Shown in pieces: positions 49,633 through 59,092 of a stretch of DNA of 64,000 nucleotides. A program made the position numbers and the translations under genes. The first letter of the stretch is position 1, and every line of letters begins with the position of its first letter. The notes below the pieces were generated by a model. That model had not been told where the DNA came from. It was given only the letters and a program-made list of their open reading frames with translations, and made no database searches. Origin of the DNA: Armatimonadota bacterium (GTDB lineage: Bacteria > Armatimonadota > Hebobacteria > CAIYQO01); contig JAKPKV010000048.1 in NCBI GenBank assembly GCA_029553475.1, positions 104,066 to 168,065 of the forward strand. The letters are read 5' to 3'.

Positions 49633-50079
49633 CGGGCGGGTGGGGCACTCGCGCGCCGCCGTTGTGGTCGCCCGCCCCTCCCGCCAGCGCGCGACGGCGT
49701 CCTGGCCGAGCGCGAGCAGGGCGTCAATGGACTGGCGGTAGTCGTGGAGGGTGATGAGCCAGCTGGCGAGGCAGTGTTCGCCGCGCGCGGTCAGCGTGTA
49801 GAGGCGTTTGGCGGGGCCGGACGCGGAGAGCGCCCATTCGGGCGTCACCAGACCTTCCTCGGCCATGATTTTCAGCGCGCGGTAGACGCCCGCGGCGTTC
49901 GGTTGCTGCCCGTCGAACATCGGCATTGCCGCGAGCTGCCGCACGATTTTGAAGCCGTGCATCGGCTCGCGCGCCAGCATCAGCAGCACCGCCGGACGCA
50001 CCAGCCGCTCCAGCGTCTTGCCGGTGCAGGGGCATTCCGCCAGGATGATCTCCGTGGATGTCGTCGCCATACCGCTCAA
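49630..50079 (-). CDS. PadR-family transcriptional regulator
   Basis: A 149-residue protein with the PadR winged helix: RPAVLLMLAREPMHGFKIVR, NAAGVYRALKIMAEEGLV and GPAKRLYTLTARGEHCLASW, then a C-terminal dimerisation helix. The N-terminus is unusual in carrying ECPCTGKTLERL, two Cys that might bind metal or sense thiols. TTG 50079 has AAAGGGG upstream; ATG 50070 is an alternative start. It diverges from the GH78-like gene at 50162 with only about 80 bases between, suggesting it controls that gene or itself. Confidence 0.85.
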   Translation of the reverse strand: MSGMATTSTEIILAECPCTGKTLERLVRPAVLLMLAREPMHGFKIVRQLAAMPMFDGQQPNAAGVYRALKIMAEEGLVTPEWALSASGPAKRLYTLTARGEHCLASWLITLHDYRQSIDALLALGQDAVARWREGRATTTAARECPTRP

Positions 50080-50161
50080 TCATACCCCTTTCCGGCGATT
50101 CGCGACAGGGGATCGGCGTGCGGCGGAGAAAGAATGAGTGTTCACCACAGGAGGAGCTCTG

Positions 50162-51811
50162 ATGATTGACCCCCGCACCCGCACCTATCTGCTCCCCACC
50201 CGCATCGTCTGGCAGACGACGGGGGCGGCCGCGCCGGAGAACGCCGCGCACCTGCTGCGACCGGGACACTGCCAGGCGACGTACCCCACGCGCGCCTGCT
50301 GCCGGCTGACGCATCGCGGGGCGGCGCCGTCGCTGCTGCTCGATTTCGGGCGCGAGATTCACGGCGGGGTGCAGATCGTCACCGGCGCGCCGGTCGCGCA
50401 TCAGGCGGGCCGCGTGCGCATCCACTTCGGCGAGTCGGCCAGCGAGGCGATGGGCGACCCGAACAACGACCACGCTATCCACGACCACGTCTGCTACCTG
50501 CCCTGGTGCGGCGCGCACGAGGTGGGGAATACCGGTTTCCGCTTCGTGCGCCTTGACGTGCTGGACGAGGGCGCGGTGGTGGAGCTGGCGGCGGTGCGCG
50601 CCGTCTCGCTGATGCATGACCTGCCGTATATCGGCCGCTTCCACTGCGACGACGACCGGCTGAACGCCATCTGGCAGGTGGGCGCCGACACCGTGCACCT
50701 GTGCATGCAGGATTACCTGTGGGACGGCATCAAGCGCGACCGGCTCATCTGGCTGGGCGACATGTATCCGGAGGTGGCGGTGATCAACGCCGTCTTCGGG
50801 GCGCACCCGGTGGCGCCGCGCAGCATGGACGTCATCCGCGACGCCACGCCGCCGACGGAGTGGATGAACACCATCAGCAGCTATTCCCTCTGGTGGGTGC
50901 TGGTACAGCGCCTCTGGTATCGCCAGCACGGCGACCGGGCGTACCTGGCGGCGCAGCACGCTTACCTGACGGCGCTGCTGCGCCACTGCCTGACCTTCAT
51001 TGACGCGGAGACGGGCGCGGTGACGCTGCCCTGCACGATGCTCGACCACCCGAGCAGCCGCCAGCCGGAGTCGGTGCGGCGCGGCACGCACGCGCTGCTG
51101 CTGCTGGCGCTGGAGGCGGGCGCGGAGTGCTGCGCGGCGCTGGACGACCACGCGGCGGAAGCAGAATTCCGCGCCGCCGCCGCGCGCTTGGGCGAGCATG
51201 CGCCCGCGCTCGACCCCGCCAGCAAGCAGGCGACGGCGCTGCTGGCGCTGGCGGGTATCGTGGACCCGGTGGAGGCCAACCGCGCGGTGCTCGCCGTTGA
51301 CCCCTGCCGCGGGCACTCGCCCTTTTTCGGCTACTTCATCCTGCAGGCGCGGGCGCGGGCGGGCGACTACCCGGGGTGCCTGGACCTCATCCGCGACTAC
51401 TGGGGGCCGATGCTCGACCTGGGCGCCACCACCTTCTGGGAGCATTTCGAGGTGGAGTGGGCGGAGCACGCCGGCCGCATTGACGAGCTGCCCGTCCCCG
51501 GCACGGTGGACGTGCACGCGGAGCGCGGCGAATTCTGCTATACCGGCCTGCGCCACAGTCTCTGTCACGGCTGGTCCGCCGGCCCCACCGCCTGGCTCAG
51601 CGAGCACGTGCTGGGGGTGACGCCGCTGCTGCCCGGCTGCCGCGCCGTGCGGATCGCCCCGCATCTCGGCGATCTCGCCTTCGCGGAAGGCGCCTATCCC
51701 ACGCCCTATGGCCCGATTGTCCTCGTCCATCGCCGGGGGGCGGACGGCACGGTGGAGAGCGCCATTGACGCGCCGGAGGCGGTGCAGGTGGTGCTGGGGG
51801 CGCCGGCGTGA
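50162..51811 (+). CDS. Alpha-L-rhamnosidase-like (GH78-type) protein
   Basis: A 549-residue protein with an N-terminal beta-sandwich (LLLDFGREIHGGVQIV) and an (alpha/alpha)6 barrel. The barrel begins CDDDRLNAIWQVGADTVHLC and contains DYLWDGIKRDRLIWLGDMYP, corresponding to the D-G-x-x-R-[ED]-R-x-x-W-x-G-D motif of GH78, where the acidic residue activates catalysis. Here the position after R reads D. TTFWEHFEVEWAEH and SLCHGWSAGPTAWLSEHVLG match later GH78 segments. There is no signal peptide, so it would act on intracellular rhamnosides. AGGAGG precedes ATG 50162. It is shorter than many GH78 enzymes, lacking extra N-terminal domains. Confidence 0.82.
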   Translation: MIDPRTRTYLLPTRIVWQTTGAAAPENAAHLLRPGHCQATYPTRACCRLTHRGAAPSLLLDFGREIHGGVQIVTGAPVAHQAGRVRIHFGESASEAMGDPNNDHAIHDHVCYLPWCGAHEVGNTGFRFVRLDVLDEGAVVELAAVRAVSLMHDLPYIGRFHCDDDRLNAIWQVGADTVHLCMQDYLWDGIKRDRLIWLGDMYPEVAVINAVFGAHPVAPRSMDVIRDATPPTEWMNTISSYSLWWVLVQRLWYRQHGDRAYLAAQHAYLTALLRHCLTFIDAETGAVTLPCTMLDHPSSRQPESVRRGTHALLLLALEAGAECCAALDDHAAEAEFRAAAARLGEHAPALDPASKQATALLALAGIVDPVEANRAVLAVDPCRGHSPFFGYFILQARARAGDYPGCLDLIRDYWGPMLDLGATTFWEHFEVEWAEHAGRIDELPVPGTVDVHAERGEFCYTGLRHSLCHGWSAGPTAWLSEHVLGVTPLLPGCRAVRIAPHLGDLAFAEGAYPTPYGPIVLVHRRGADGTVESAIDAPEAVQVVLGAPA

Positions 51812-53362
51812 TTATCCCGACGCCGCGCCGGCCTCGCCGTCGTCTTCGCGCTTGCGGATGATGGTATTGATGCGCAGGATCGCCTCCGCCACCTCGCCGG
51901 CGGCGCGCAGGGCGTGGATTTTCACCGGCGCGGGGTCCACCACGCCGAGGGCGAGCATGTCGGTCACCTCGCCGGTGTCGCAGTGGATGGCCAGCGCGGC
52001 GGAGTTCTCGCGCGCCATGGCGGCGAGCACCGCTTCCACCTTTTCCAGTGGATTGAAGCCGGCGTTGGCGACCATCTGCGCCAGCGGGGCGCGCAGCGCG
52101 GCCAATACGCAGTCGGCGCCGTAGGCGGCCATCGCCCCCGCCGCGCCGCGCGCCGCTTCCACGTCGGCGATCGCCGCCAGCTCCGCCGCGCCGCCGCCGG
52201 CGGTCACCCCGCCGCGCAGCGCCGCCTGCACCGCGCACGCTGCGTCCTCCGCCACCCGCCGCCGCTCCTCGCGCACCTCGGGGGTGGCCGCGCCGACGAG
52301 CATCGTCGCCATCGGCTCCCCCGCCCGCGCGAGCACGCGCAACTGTCCCGAGCGCTCGTCCACCCGCACGCTCTCGGCGTGGCCGAGCAGCGCCGCCAGC
52401 TCCTCCGCCGGTTTGCGCAGCGCCGCCCGCTTCACCAGCGTCGCGCCGGTGTGGCGGGCGACGCGGTGCAGGTCGCGGCCGGACAGCCGCCGCACCACCA
52501 GCGCCCCGGCCTCGGTGAGCAGCTCTTCGGCGATGGCGTGCACCGCTTTGGTGACGAAGATCGCGCGCACCCCCGCCGCCGCCAGCCGGGCCATCGCCTC
52601 GCGGAACTCCGTTTGAAAACGCATGAAGGCGGCGAAACCGGCCTCGGTGCCCAGCGCGCTCTCCTCCAGCTCTTCCGGCTCCAGCGCGTCGTCCAGGCAG
52701 AGCACGGCGGTGTCCGTCAGCGCGCGCGGCATCTGCCGGTTCACCGGCTCTTTCTCCAGCACCACCCCCGGCACCACCTCGCTGTCCGCGCCGTCGCGGG
52801 CGAGGATCCAGTCCGCCAGGCGGAAGTCCGGCGCTTCCAGCCGCTCGCGACCGATCGCCGCCGCCGCGCCCAGGCACAGCTCCGCCAGGTCCGCCTGCTC
52901 GCGCCCGGCGATGAGCGCCGCCGCGCGCAGCAGCGGGTCGCCGATGCCGCCGAGGGGGATGGCTCGCCGGCGGATGCCGTCCACCGCCGCCGCGATGCCC
53001 GCGCGCATGCCCTCCACGATGCGCGTCACCGGCACCCCGCGCTCCACCTGCGCCACGCCCTCGGCGATGAGCGCGCTGGCGAGGATCGTCGCGGTGGTGG
53101 TGCCGTCGCCCACCTCGCGGTCCTGCGCGCGCGCCACCTGCACCAGCAGCTTCGCCGCCGGATGCGTCGCGTCAATCTTCTCCAGGATGGTGCTGCCGTC
53201 GTTGGTGATCACCACCTCGCCCAGGCGGTCCACCAGCATGCAGTTCAGCCCCTTCGGCCCCAGCGTGCCCTCCACCGCCGCCGCCACCGCGCGTATCGCC
53301 GCCGCGTTGCCGTGCAGCGGGGAGACGCGGTCCTCATGCTCGGAAGTCCGGGGGGTCGTCAT
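51812..53362 (-). CDS. Thermosome-type chaperonin (group II/III, TCP-1/Cpn60 family)
   Basis: A 516-residue chaperonin of the archaeal/eukaryotic type, not Gro[42 protein letters not shown] and [16 protein letters not shown] are the thermosome equatorial signatures, including the catalytic GDGTT. The intermediate and apical domains span roughly residues 140-370. [14 protein letters not shown] is followed by [18 protein letters not shown], the second ATP-binding loop, and [20 protein letters not shown] is the C-terminal equatorial helix. Such genes are rare in bacteria (group III, known from Carboxydothermus and relatives). It meets the GH78-like gene tail to tail with no gap. It stands alone without a prefoldin or GroES partner. 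Confidence 0.88.
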   Translation of the reverse strand: MTTPRTSEHEDRVSPLHGNAAAIRAVAAAVEGTLGPKGLNCMLVDRLGEVVITNDGSTILEKIDATHPAAKLLVQVARAQDREVGDGTTTATILASALIAEGVAQVERGVPVTRIVEGMRAGIAAAVDGIRRRAIPLGGIGDPLLRAAALIAGREQADLAELCLGAAAAIGRERLEAPDFRLADWILARDGADSEVVPGVVLEKEPVNRQMPRALTDTAVLCLDDALEPEELEESALGTEAGFAAFMRFQTEFREAMARLAAAGVRAIFVTKAVHAIAEELLTEAGALVVRRLSGRDLHRVARHTGATLVKRAALRKPAEELAALLGHAESVRVDERSGQLRVLARAGEPMATMLVGAATPEVREERRRVAEDAACAVQAALRGGVTAGGGAAELAAIADVEAARGAAGAMAAYGADCVLAALRAPLAQMVANAGFNPLEKVEAVLAAMARENSAALAIHCDTGEVTDMLALGVVDPAPVKIHALRAAGEVAEAILRINTIIRKREDDGEAGAASG

Positions 53363-53399
53363 GGCAGGTCACCTCGCCGTCCATTATACGGCCTTCGCG

Positions 53400-53609
53400 G
53401 GGGGAGGTGAAGGGGTGAAGGGGTGACGGGGTGACGAGGTGAAGAGGTGAAGAGGTGAAGGGGTGACAAAGGCCCGAAGGGCCAAAAGCCGTTAGCCACG
53501 GGTGGAGCGACAGCGAAACCCGTGGGACCGGTGACAAGGTGAAGAGATGCAAAGGCCCGAAGGGCCAAAAGCCGTTAGTCACGGGTGGAGCGAAAGCGAA
53601 ACCCGTGGG
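53400..53609. repeat. Nine-base tandem repeats and a 59-base direct duplication
   Basis: GAGGTGAAG/GGGGTGACG-type nonamers run from about 53400 to 53467. They are followed by two 59-base copies (53468-53526 and 53551-53609, two mismatches) beginning AAAGGCCCGAAGGGCCAAAA and ending ACCCGTGGG, with more nonamers between them. Downstream, to about 53700, lies GAGAAGGGAAGTCCTGAAAG and a CGTCTCGCCCGCCA tail. The same family flanks the IS at 61148. The 53363-53750 gap contains only this. Confidence 0.8.
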
Positions 53610-53750
53610 TCGGGTCAGCAATGAGAAGGGAAGTCCTGAAAGGACGACAGCAGAGAACGTCGGTGCCTACGCGCGGCTTGACGGGCGTCTCGCCCGCCAT
53701 TTGCCAGACCTTCCACGCCGGCGTATGATAGACACCATCCAGGAGGACCT

Positions 53751-55181
53751 ATGCCCGACACCGCCGTGCTACCGCCGAAACGCCGTCCGATGCGATTGCT
53801 GATCGCCGTCGCGGTATTGCTGGCGCTGGCCGGCGGGTGGTGGCTCTCCAGGCCGCCGGCGTTCCGGTTTGTCGGAATGATTGTTCTCCCACCGCATGTC
53901 ACCAATTTTGCGATTCGCGAATCGCATATCCTCATCACCACGGTGAACACCGCCGGCGGGCCGCATTGGGAAGGCTGGGCACGCCCCGCGACGGTGCAGT
54001 GCCTCGATGAGGGAGGACGAGTGCGCTGGACGATCACCGTGCCGGCCGCCGATTCCGGCGTCGGCACGCTGCTGAGCCCCAACATCGTCACCGTTCCGCA
54101 GGATATCCGCCAGATCATCTTCTCGCCTGACGGGCGCCTAGTCGCCGCCGTCATGCCCATTGGCGCGGAGGTGTGCGTCATCACCTGGCGCGATGGAAAG
54201 AAGCTCGGATATGTCTGCATCCCCGCCGCGCGCTTCGGCAGCGCCGCGTATTCGCTGAAATTGGGCGCGCAGCTCACGGATGACGGCCGTGTGCTGCTCT
54301 ATGTCAAGAATACGGCACGCTCGCCGCTGCTGCTGATCCAGGGGCGGCGCATCATCGCGACGGGCGAGCACCGTTCGCCATTCCGCGCCGCCGCGGAGTC
54401 GCCGTTGCGCAGCATCGCCCCCGATCTCCGCGGGATGACCTACGGTGAAGAGCGCATCATTCGCGGTCGCCAGCAGTTCCACCTCGCGAGTGGGACGATG
54501 GCGATCCATGACGGCGTCATCACGGTGCGCCAGCGCGTGCTGGGCACATTCGACCGGGAGATCTTTTCGCAGTTATCCAATGGGCAGGTCGTCCTGGTGG
54601 ATGGCACGTGCCTCGACGCCAGCGGCACGCGCGTCGGGACGGCGGCGATGAGCGTGCCAATCTCGACGGATTGGCCCCTGCCGATTGCCGCGCCGACGAT
54701 GACGGCCCACCGCACGGGCGCGCGGCTGCGCCTGCATTCGCTGACAGGCGGTGGTGACTGGAGTCTTCCCCCGCGTATGGAAGTGGCGCGCCCGATAGTG
54801 AGTGACCGGTATGCGCTGGCGTATTACCCGCCCGGCGACGGCGCCCCGCACCGCCGCCTGAAAGCCCTGGCAGCGCGCATCCCCTTTCTGCGCGACCAGG
54901 CTCGCGCCATCGGTATTCCCCGTCCGCTCTACCTGTTCGAGCGTCCGGGCCGCATCCGCGCCACGCTGCCGATGGTCATCGCTTTCCCACCGGACGCCGA
55001 TCATGGCGGGCCGTCAACACTGCGCTGCAAGGTGGGACAGGTCTGGTATACGGTTGACAGGATGATCTTCGCGGAATCACCTGATAGGATGATCTTCGCG
55101 GAATCACCGCGCCGTCTCTGGCTCACCGCAACGCTGGTGTCAGGCGGGGCGCCGACGCTGCTGGCCTTCACCTGGCGATAA
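53751..55181 (+). CDS. Membrane-anchored beta-propeller-like hypothetical protein
   Basis: A 476-residue protein with a basic N-terminus and one transmembrane helix (LLIAVAVLLALAGGWWL) followed by an external domain. Blades are suggested by repeated patterns such as VQCLDEGGRVRWTITVPA, IIFSPDGRLVAAVMP, KLGAQLTDDGRVLLYVKN and VVLVDGTCLDASGTRVG. No catalytic motif is recognised. Near residue 437 there is a nine-residue tandem duplication (DRMIFAESP twice), encoded by a 27-base repeat (55056-55082 and 55083-55109), which looks recent. AGGAGG lies upstream. It is co-oriented with glmM, 143 bases before it. The role is unknown. Confidence 0.65.
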   Translation: MPDTAVLPPKRRPMRLLIAVAVLLALAGGWWLSRPPAFRFVGMIVLPPHVTNFAIRESHILITTVNTAGGPHWEGWARPATVQCLDEGGRVRWTITVPAADSGVGTLLSPNIVTVPQDIRQIIFSPDGRLVAAVMPIGAEVCVITWRDGKKLGYVCIPAARFGSAAYSLKLGAQLTDDGRVLLYVKNTARSPLLLIQGRRIIATGEHRSPFRAAAESPLRSIAPDLRGMTYGEERIIRGRQQFHLASGTMAIHDGVITVRQRVLGTFDREIFSQLSNGQVVLVDGTCLDASGTRVGTAAMSVPISTDWPLPIAAPTMTAHRTGARLRLHSLTGGGDWSLPPRMEVARPIVSDRYALAYYPPGDGAPHRRLKALAARIPFLRDQARAIGIPRPLYLFERPGRIRATLPMVIAFPPDADHGGPSTLRCKVGQVWYTVDRMIFAESPDRMIFAESPRRLWLTATLVSGGAPTLLAFTWR

Positions 55182-55324
55182 CGCGCGCGACGGGTGGATT
55201 TGGCGGTATTGTGAAAATCTTCACCCTGCTTAAGCGCCCTCATAGGTTGATGCGGACGGCGCGGCGGGAATAGAATAGGACGGTCGGCCCGCGAGACGGG
55301 CTGACGGCCATTGCCGGAGGGGAC

Positions 55325-56683
55325 ATGCGGGAATTGTTTGGGACGGACGGCGTGCGCGGGGTGGCGAATGCCGATTTGACGGTGCACGTGAGCTTGCGCA
55401 TCGCGCGGGCGGCGGCGACGGTGCTGCGGCGCGGCGGCGGACAGGGCCGGCCGCGGGTGGTGGTGGGGCGCGACACGCGCATCTCCGGCGACATGATCGA
55501 GGCGGCGATGCTGGCCGGCTTCTGCTCCGCCGGCGCCGACGTTATCCCCGTGGGCGTCATCCCCACCGCCGGCATCGCCTACCTGGCGCGCGCGCTGGAG
55601 GTGGACATGGGGGCGGTGATCTCCGCTTCCCACAACCCCTTCGAGTTCAACGGCATCAAGTTCTTTTCGCACGAGGGCTTCAAACTACCCGACGCGGTGG
55701 AGGCGGAGATCGAGGCGCGGGTGCAGTCCTCCGAGCACCTCGACCACCCCACCGGCGACGGGCTGGGCCGGCGGCTGCCCGCGGGGGATGCCGTCGAGCG
55801 CTACGTCGCCTCGCTGCGCGCGCTGGCGCCGGACGGACTCGCGGGCCTGCGGCTGGTGGTGGACTGCGCCAACGGCGCCGCCTCCGCCATCGTGCCCGGC
55901 CTGCTGCGCGACCTCGGCGCCGAGGTGACGGCGCTGCACGGCGATCCTGACGGCCTGAATATCAACGCTGGCTGCGGCGCCACCCATCCGGGGGTGGTGG
56001 CGGACGCCGTGCGCGCGACCGGCGCCCACGCCGGCTTGGCCTTCGACGGCGACGCCGACCGGCTGATCATGGCCGACGAGCGCGGGCGCGTCGTGCACGG
56101 CGACCACATCCTCGCCATCACCGCCGCCGCGCTGCACGCGCGCGGGCGGCTGCCGGGCGCGACCGTGGTGGGCACGGTGATGAGCAACCTGGGGCTGGAG
56201 CGCGCGCTGGCCCGCCGGGACCTGCGGCTCGCGCGCACGCGGGTGGGCGACCGCTACGTGCTGGAGGAGATGCAGCGGTTGGGGGCGGTGCTCGGCGGCG
56301 AACAGTCCGGCCACGTCATCTTCCTCGACCACGCCACCACCGGCGACGGGCTGGTGACCGCGCTGCTGATGCTGGGCGTGCTGCGCGCGTCCGGCGAGCC
56401 GCTCTCCGTCCACGCCGACATGCTGGAGGAGTGCCCGCAGAAGCTGGTGAACATTCCCGTGCCCCGCGTGAAGGGGTGGGACACTTCCCCGCGCATTCAG
56501 CAGGCCATCACCGCCGCCGCCGCCGACCTGGGCGCGGACGGCCGCGTGGTGGTGCGCGCCAGCGGCACCGAGCCGACGATTCGCGTGATGGTGGAAGCGG
56601 TGCGCGCCGAGCAGGTGGAGCGCTGGACCGCGTACCTCGCCGACATCATCGCGACGGAGCTGCGCGCGGATCACGCGGCGTAA
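55325..56683 (+). CDS. glmM: Phosphoglucosamine mutase
   Basis: A 452-residue enzyme converting glucosamine 6-phosphate to glucosamine 1-phosphate for UDP-GlcNAc, feeding peptidoglycan and lipopolysaccharide synthesis. LFGTDGVRGVANADL starts the fold. GAVISASHNPFEFNGIKFF carries the phosphoserine (about residue 101), and FDGDADRLIMAD gives the metal-binding DGDAD loop. LGGEQSGHVIF is the sugar-recognition loop, and VRASGTEPTIRVMVEA is the phosphate-binding end. Length is typical. The start follows CCGGAGGGG. No glmU or glmS is next to it. Confidence 0.96.
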   Translation: MRELFGTDGVRGVANADLTVHVSLRIARAAATVLRRGGGQGRPRVVVGRDTRISGDMIEAAMLAGFCSAGADVIPVGVIPTAGIAYLARALEVDMGAVISASHNPFEFNGIKFFSHEGFKLPDAVEAEIEARVQSSEHLDHPTGDGLGRRLPAGDAVERYVASLRALAPDGLAGLRLVVDCANGAASAIVPGLLRDLGAEVTALHGDPDGLNINAGCGATHPGVVADAVRATGAHAGLAFDGDADRLIMADERGRVVHGDHILAITAAALHARGRLPGATVVGTVMSNLGLERALARRDLRLARTRVGDRYVLEEMQRLGAVLGGEQSGHVIFLDHATTGDGLVTALLMLGVLRASGEPLSVHADMLEECPQKLVNIPVPRVKGWDTSPRIQQAITAAAADLGADGRVVVRASGTEPTIRVMVEAVRAEQVERWTAYLADIIATELRADHAA

Positions 56684-56721
56684 TGATCCGGCTATTGACG
56701 CGCCATCGGTCAGCATTTTTC

Positions 56722-56854
56722 GGGCGGGCGAGCGTCCCCGCGAGCCGACTCCGGGAGGAAATGATCGTATGTCGTGTCCACAAGATAGCTACAGTTTGCT
56801 TGCGACGGGTTAAGCTTCCCCCCGGAGTCGGCTCGCGGGGACGCTCGCCCGCCC
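56722..56854. repeat. Long inverted repeat (39-base arms)
   Basis: Arms 56722-56760 and 56816-56854 are reverse complements with one mismatch, separated by 55 bases. ATTTTTCG occurs just outside both arms. The design parallels the 17005-17127 repeat but with different sequence. It lies after glmM in a 277-base gap that holds nothing else recognisable. Confidence 0.75.
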
Positions 56855-56960
56855 ATTTTTCGACTCCGGGGGAAATCCCGAATGTCGTCACCAAGCTATG
56901 GCGCAGGGAACGCCCGCCAGGAAGGCGATGGGGCGCGACGGATGGCAGCGATCCCCCTCC

Positions 56961-58064
56961 CTACAGGTTCCACTTCAGGAACATGCGCTCGGTGAATTCC
57001 ATCACCCAACTGCAGACGAGGAGCAGCAGGATGACGCCGAGAAATATCTCGAACCCGCTGCCGAGGCTGGTGGCGCTGGGATTAAAATTCTCCGGCAGGT
57101 TGCCCAGCGCGATGAGCTTTTGCGTGGCGCCTTCCAGCCATGCCGCGAACCAGACAAAGCCTTCGTGATAGGGGAAATACAACGCGGCGCCGATGGCCAG
57201 GGTGATGGGGAAGCTGATCCAGCGCAGGTGCTTGAACTTATACTCCTGGTGCTCGATGAAGAGCGGACAGTTGTAGCAGAGGCTTTTTTGCAGCTTCCAG
57301 GGGCGTTTGGCGCCGCGCGCCGGCGGGGCGCTGCGGCTGACGGCGGCCTGCGACACCTCGGTCACCTCGGTCGTCTCGCCCGTGTCCACCGACTGCAGCA
57401 GGTAGTTGGCCAGGTCGCGGTCGCAGAAGCAGCCGCTGCGGCGTCCCCAGCAGGTGCGGCGGTCAATGTAGTTCGGGCAACTCATGCGCACCGCCGGGCG
57501 GCAGCGCGACATCTGCCAGCATTTCGGGATGAAGGAGATCTTCGCCGCGTCCTCTTTGGAGAGGTCCAGGTACTGGAACTGCTTCTTCGCGACGTGGTGT
57601 TGGGACGTGGCGTAGGTGTAAAAGCCCATGAGCAGGCGGAGGACCGCCAGCACGATGAGGAAGAAGCCCACGTCCTTCAGCGACTTTGACGCCGTATCCA
57701 CGAAGCCGGCCGTCGCCGTCAAACTGCCGACCTTCGCCAGGATGCCGATCAGGAAGGGGCCGCCGAGGTGCAGCGCGGCGCCGAGCACCAGCGCCGTCCA
57801 GCCGGGGGCGAGCGACGCATAGCACTTGAAGAAGAGGGCGGTGAAGCCGAGGAGCAGGAAGAAGGAGACGGCGGCCAGTACGTTGGGCAGCCAGCCGAAC
57901 TCGATTTTGTTGAGGGTGATGAGTCCGAGGACGATGACGAGCGCCACTCCGCCGACGATGAGCGCCCACGGCGCCACCGCCGAGCCGAACTTCACCATCA
58001 TGGCGAGCCAGGGCTGCGCCTCCTGTTCCGGGGCCGTGGTCCTGCGCCGGGTATTCTCTCCCAT
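56961..58064 (-). CDS. Polytopic membrane protein with an eight-cysteine cytoplasmic domain
   Basis: A 367-residue protein. Hydrophobic helices lie at about 31-50, 60-80, 88-112, 131-150, 281-298 and 335-355. Between the fourth and fifth lies a soluble loop with eight cysteines: C182, C188, C196, C205, C212, C214, then C263 and C266 (SLCYNCPLFIEH). Spacing suggests zinc or iron-sulfur binding; no standard ferredoxin motif is present. I do not recognise a named family. Its gene is 82 bases downstream of larB on the same strand. Its position offers no clear function; a redox or metal-sensing membrane protein is a guess. Confidence 0.6.
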   Translation of the reverse strand: MGENTRRRTTAPEQEAQPWLAMMVKFGSAVAPWALIVGGVALVIVLGLITLNKIEFGWLPNVLAAVSFFLLLGFTALFFKCYASLAPGWTALVLGAALHLGGPFLIGILAKVGSLTATAGFVDTASKSLKDVGFFLIVLAVLRLLMGFYTYATSQHHVAKKQFQYLDLSKEDAAKISFIPKCWQMSRCRPAVRMSCPNYIDRRTCWGRRSGCFCDRDLANYLLQSVDTGETTEVTEVSQAAVSRSAPPARGAKRPWKLQKSLCYNCPLFIEHQEYKFKHLRWISFPITLAIGAALYFPYHEGFVWFAAWLEGATQKLIALGNLPENFNPSATSLGSGFEIFLGVILLLLVCSWVMEFTERMFLKWNL

Positions 58065-58146
58065 GCGAGTCCGCCTTTCGTCAGATCGTCAGTGCCATGC
58101 CCTGGCGGCGAGTCGGGATGATCCGCCGCCTCGTCAGACGTCTGCG

Positions 58147-58977
58147 TCAACCGGGTAGAGGACTGACCGGTGTCTCCGGGGCGGGCGTCTCCCGCGCCGG
58201 GTCCCCGGGAGACGGCGCGCACGCCATCTCCGCCAGCAGCGCGGCGTAATAGCCCGCGCCGAAGCCATTATCAATATTCACCACCGCGATGCCGCTCGCG
58301 CAGCTATTGAGCATGCAGAGCAGCGCGGAGAGGCCGCCGAAATTCGCGCCGTAGCCGACGCTGGTGGGCACGGCGACGACGGGAGCCTTCACCAGCCCGC
58401 CGACCACGCTGGCCAGCGCGCCCTCCATGCCCGCCACCACCACCAGCACCCGCGCGCGCAGCAGCCGCTCGCCCTGCGCCAGCAGCCGGTGCAGCCCGGC
58501 GACGCCGACATCATACAGGCGGTCCACCGGCCAGCCGATGGTCTCCGCCGTCACCGCCGCCTCTTCCGCCACCGGCAGATCGGCGGTGCCGGCGGCCACC
58601 ACGGCGATGAGCGGGTGGCCGGCATGGCGGACGCGCCGGCCATCGCGATGCCAGGCCACGATGCGCGCGGCTTCATGGTGCACGCTGTCCGGCTCGATCG
58701 CGCGCATTGCCGCCACCTGCTCCGCGTTCACGCGCGTGGCCATCACCACGGCGTGGCGATCGCGCAGGCGGGCGAAGATCGCCGCCGCCTGCTCCGCCGT
58801 TTTCCCCTGGCCGAAGATGACTTCCGGAAAGCCGGTGCGCAGCTGGCGATGATGATCCAGCCGCGCGAAGCCCAGGTCTTCGCAGGGGAGCGTGCGCAGC
58901 GCGTCAATCACCGCGTCTTCGCCGCGGGCTCCGGTACGGTATTCATGCAGTAACGCCCGCAGGCGTGCTTCATCCAC
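58147..58977 (-). CDS. larB: Nickel-pincer cofactor biosynthesis protein LarB
   Basis: A 276-residue protein. LarB carboxylates nicotinate adenine dinucleotide on the way to the nickel-pincer nucleotide used by LarA-type racemases. The N-terminal part has FARLDHHRQLRTGFPEVIFG, a LarB signature. The C-terminal two-thirds is PurE-like, with VVAAGTADLPVAEEAAVTAE, VVVAGMEGALASVVGGL and PVVAVPTSVGYGANFGGLSA, ending VVNIDNGFGAGYYAALLA. No larA, larC or larE lies in the window. The C-terminus has an extra Pro/Glu/Thr-rich tail. Confidence 0.92.
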   Translation of the reverse strand: MDEARLRALLHEYRTGARGEDAVIDALRTLPCEDLGFARLDHHRQLRTGFPEVIFGQGKTAEQAAAIFARLRDRHAVVMATRVNAEQVAAMRAIEPDSVHHEAARIVAWHRDGRRVRHAGHPLIAVVAAGTADLPVAEEAAVTAETIGWPVDRLYDVGVAGLHRLLAQGERLLRARVLVVVAGMEGALASVVGGLVKAPVVAVPTSVGYGANFGGLSALLCMLNSCASGIAVVNIDNGFGAGYYAALLAEMACAPSPGDPARETPAPETPVSPLPG

Positions 58978-59092
58978 GGTTGCCCCTTGGATGCAGGCTA
59001 CCCGGCCCGTCCGCGGGTTACACGCCGGCCGACAGCGCTGACTTGTTGAGTATTATACTACGAATCCGATGAAAGAGTTCCAGGGGTCGCCA

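Noticed and set aside
53400..53470. Possible CRISPR array
   Set aside because: The repeats are nine-base tandem units with no spacers of regular length and no cas genes nearby.
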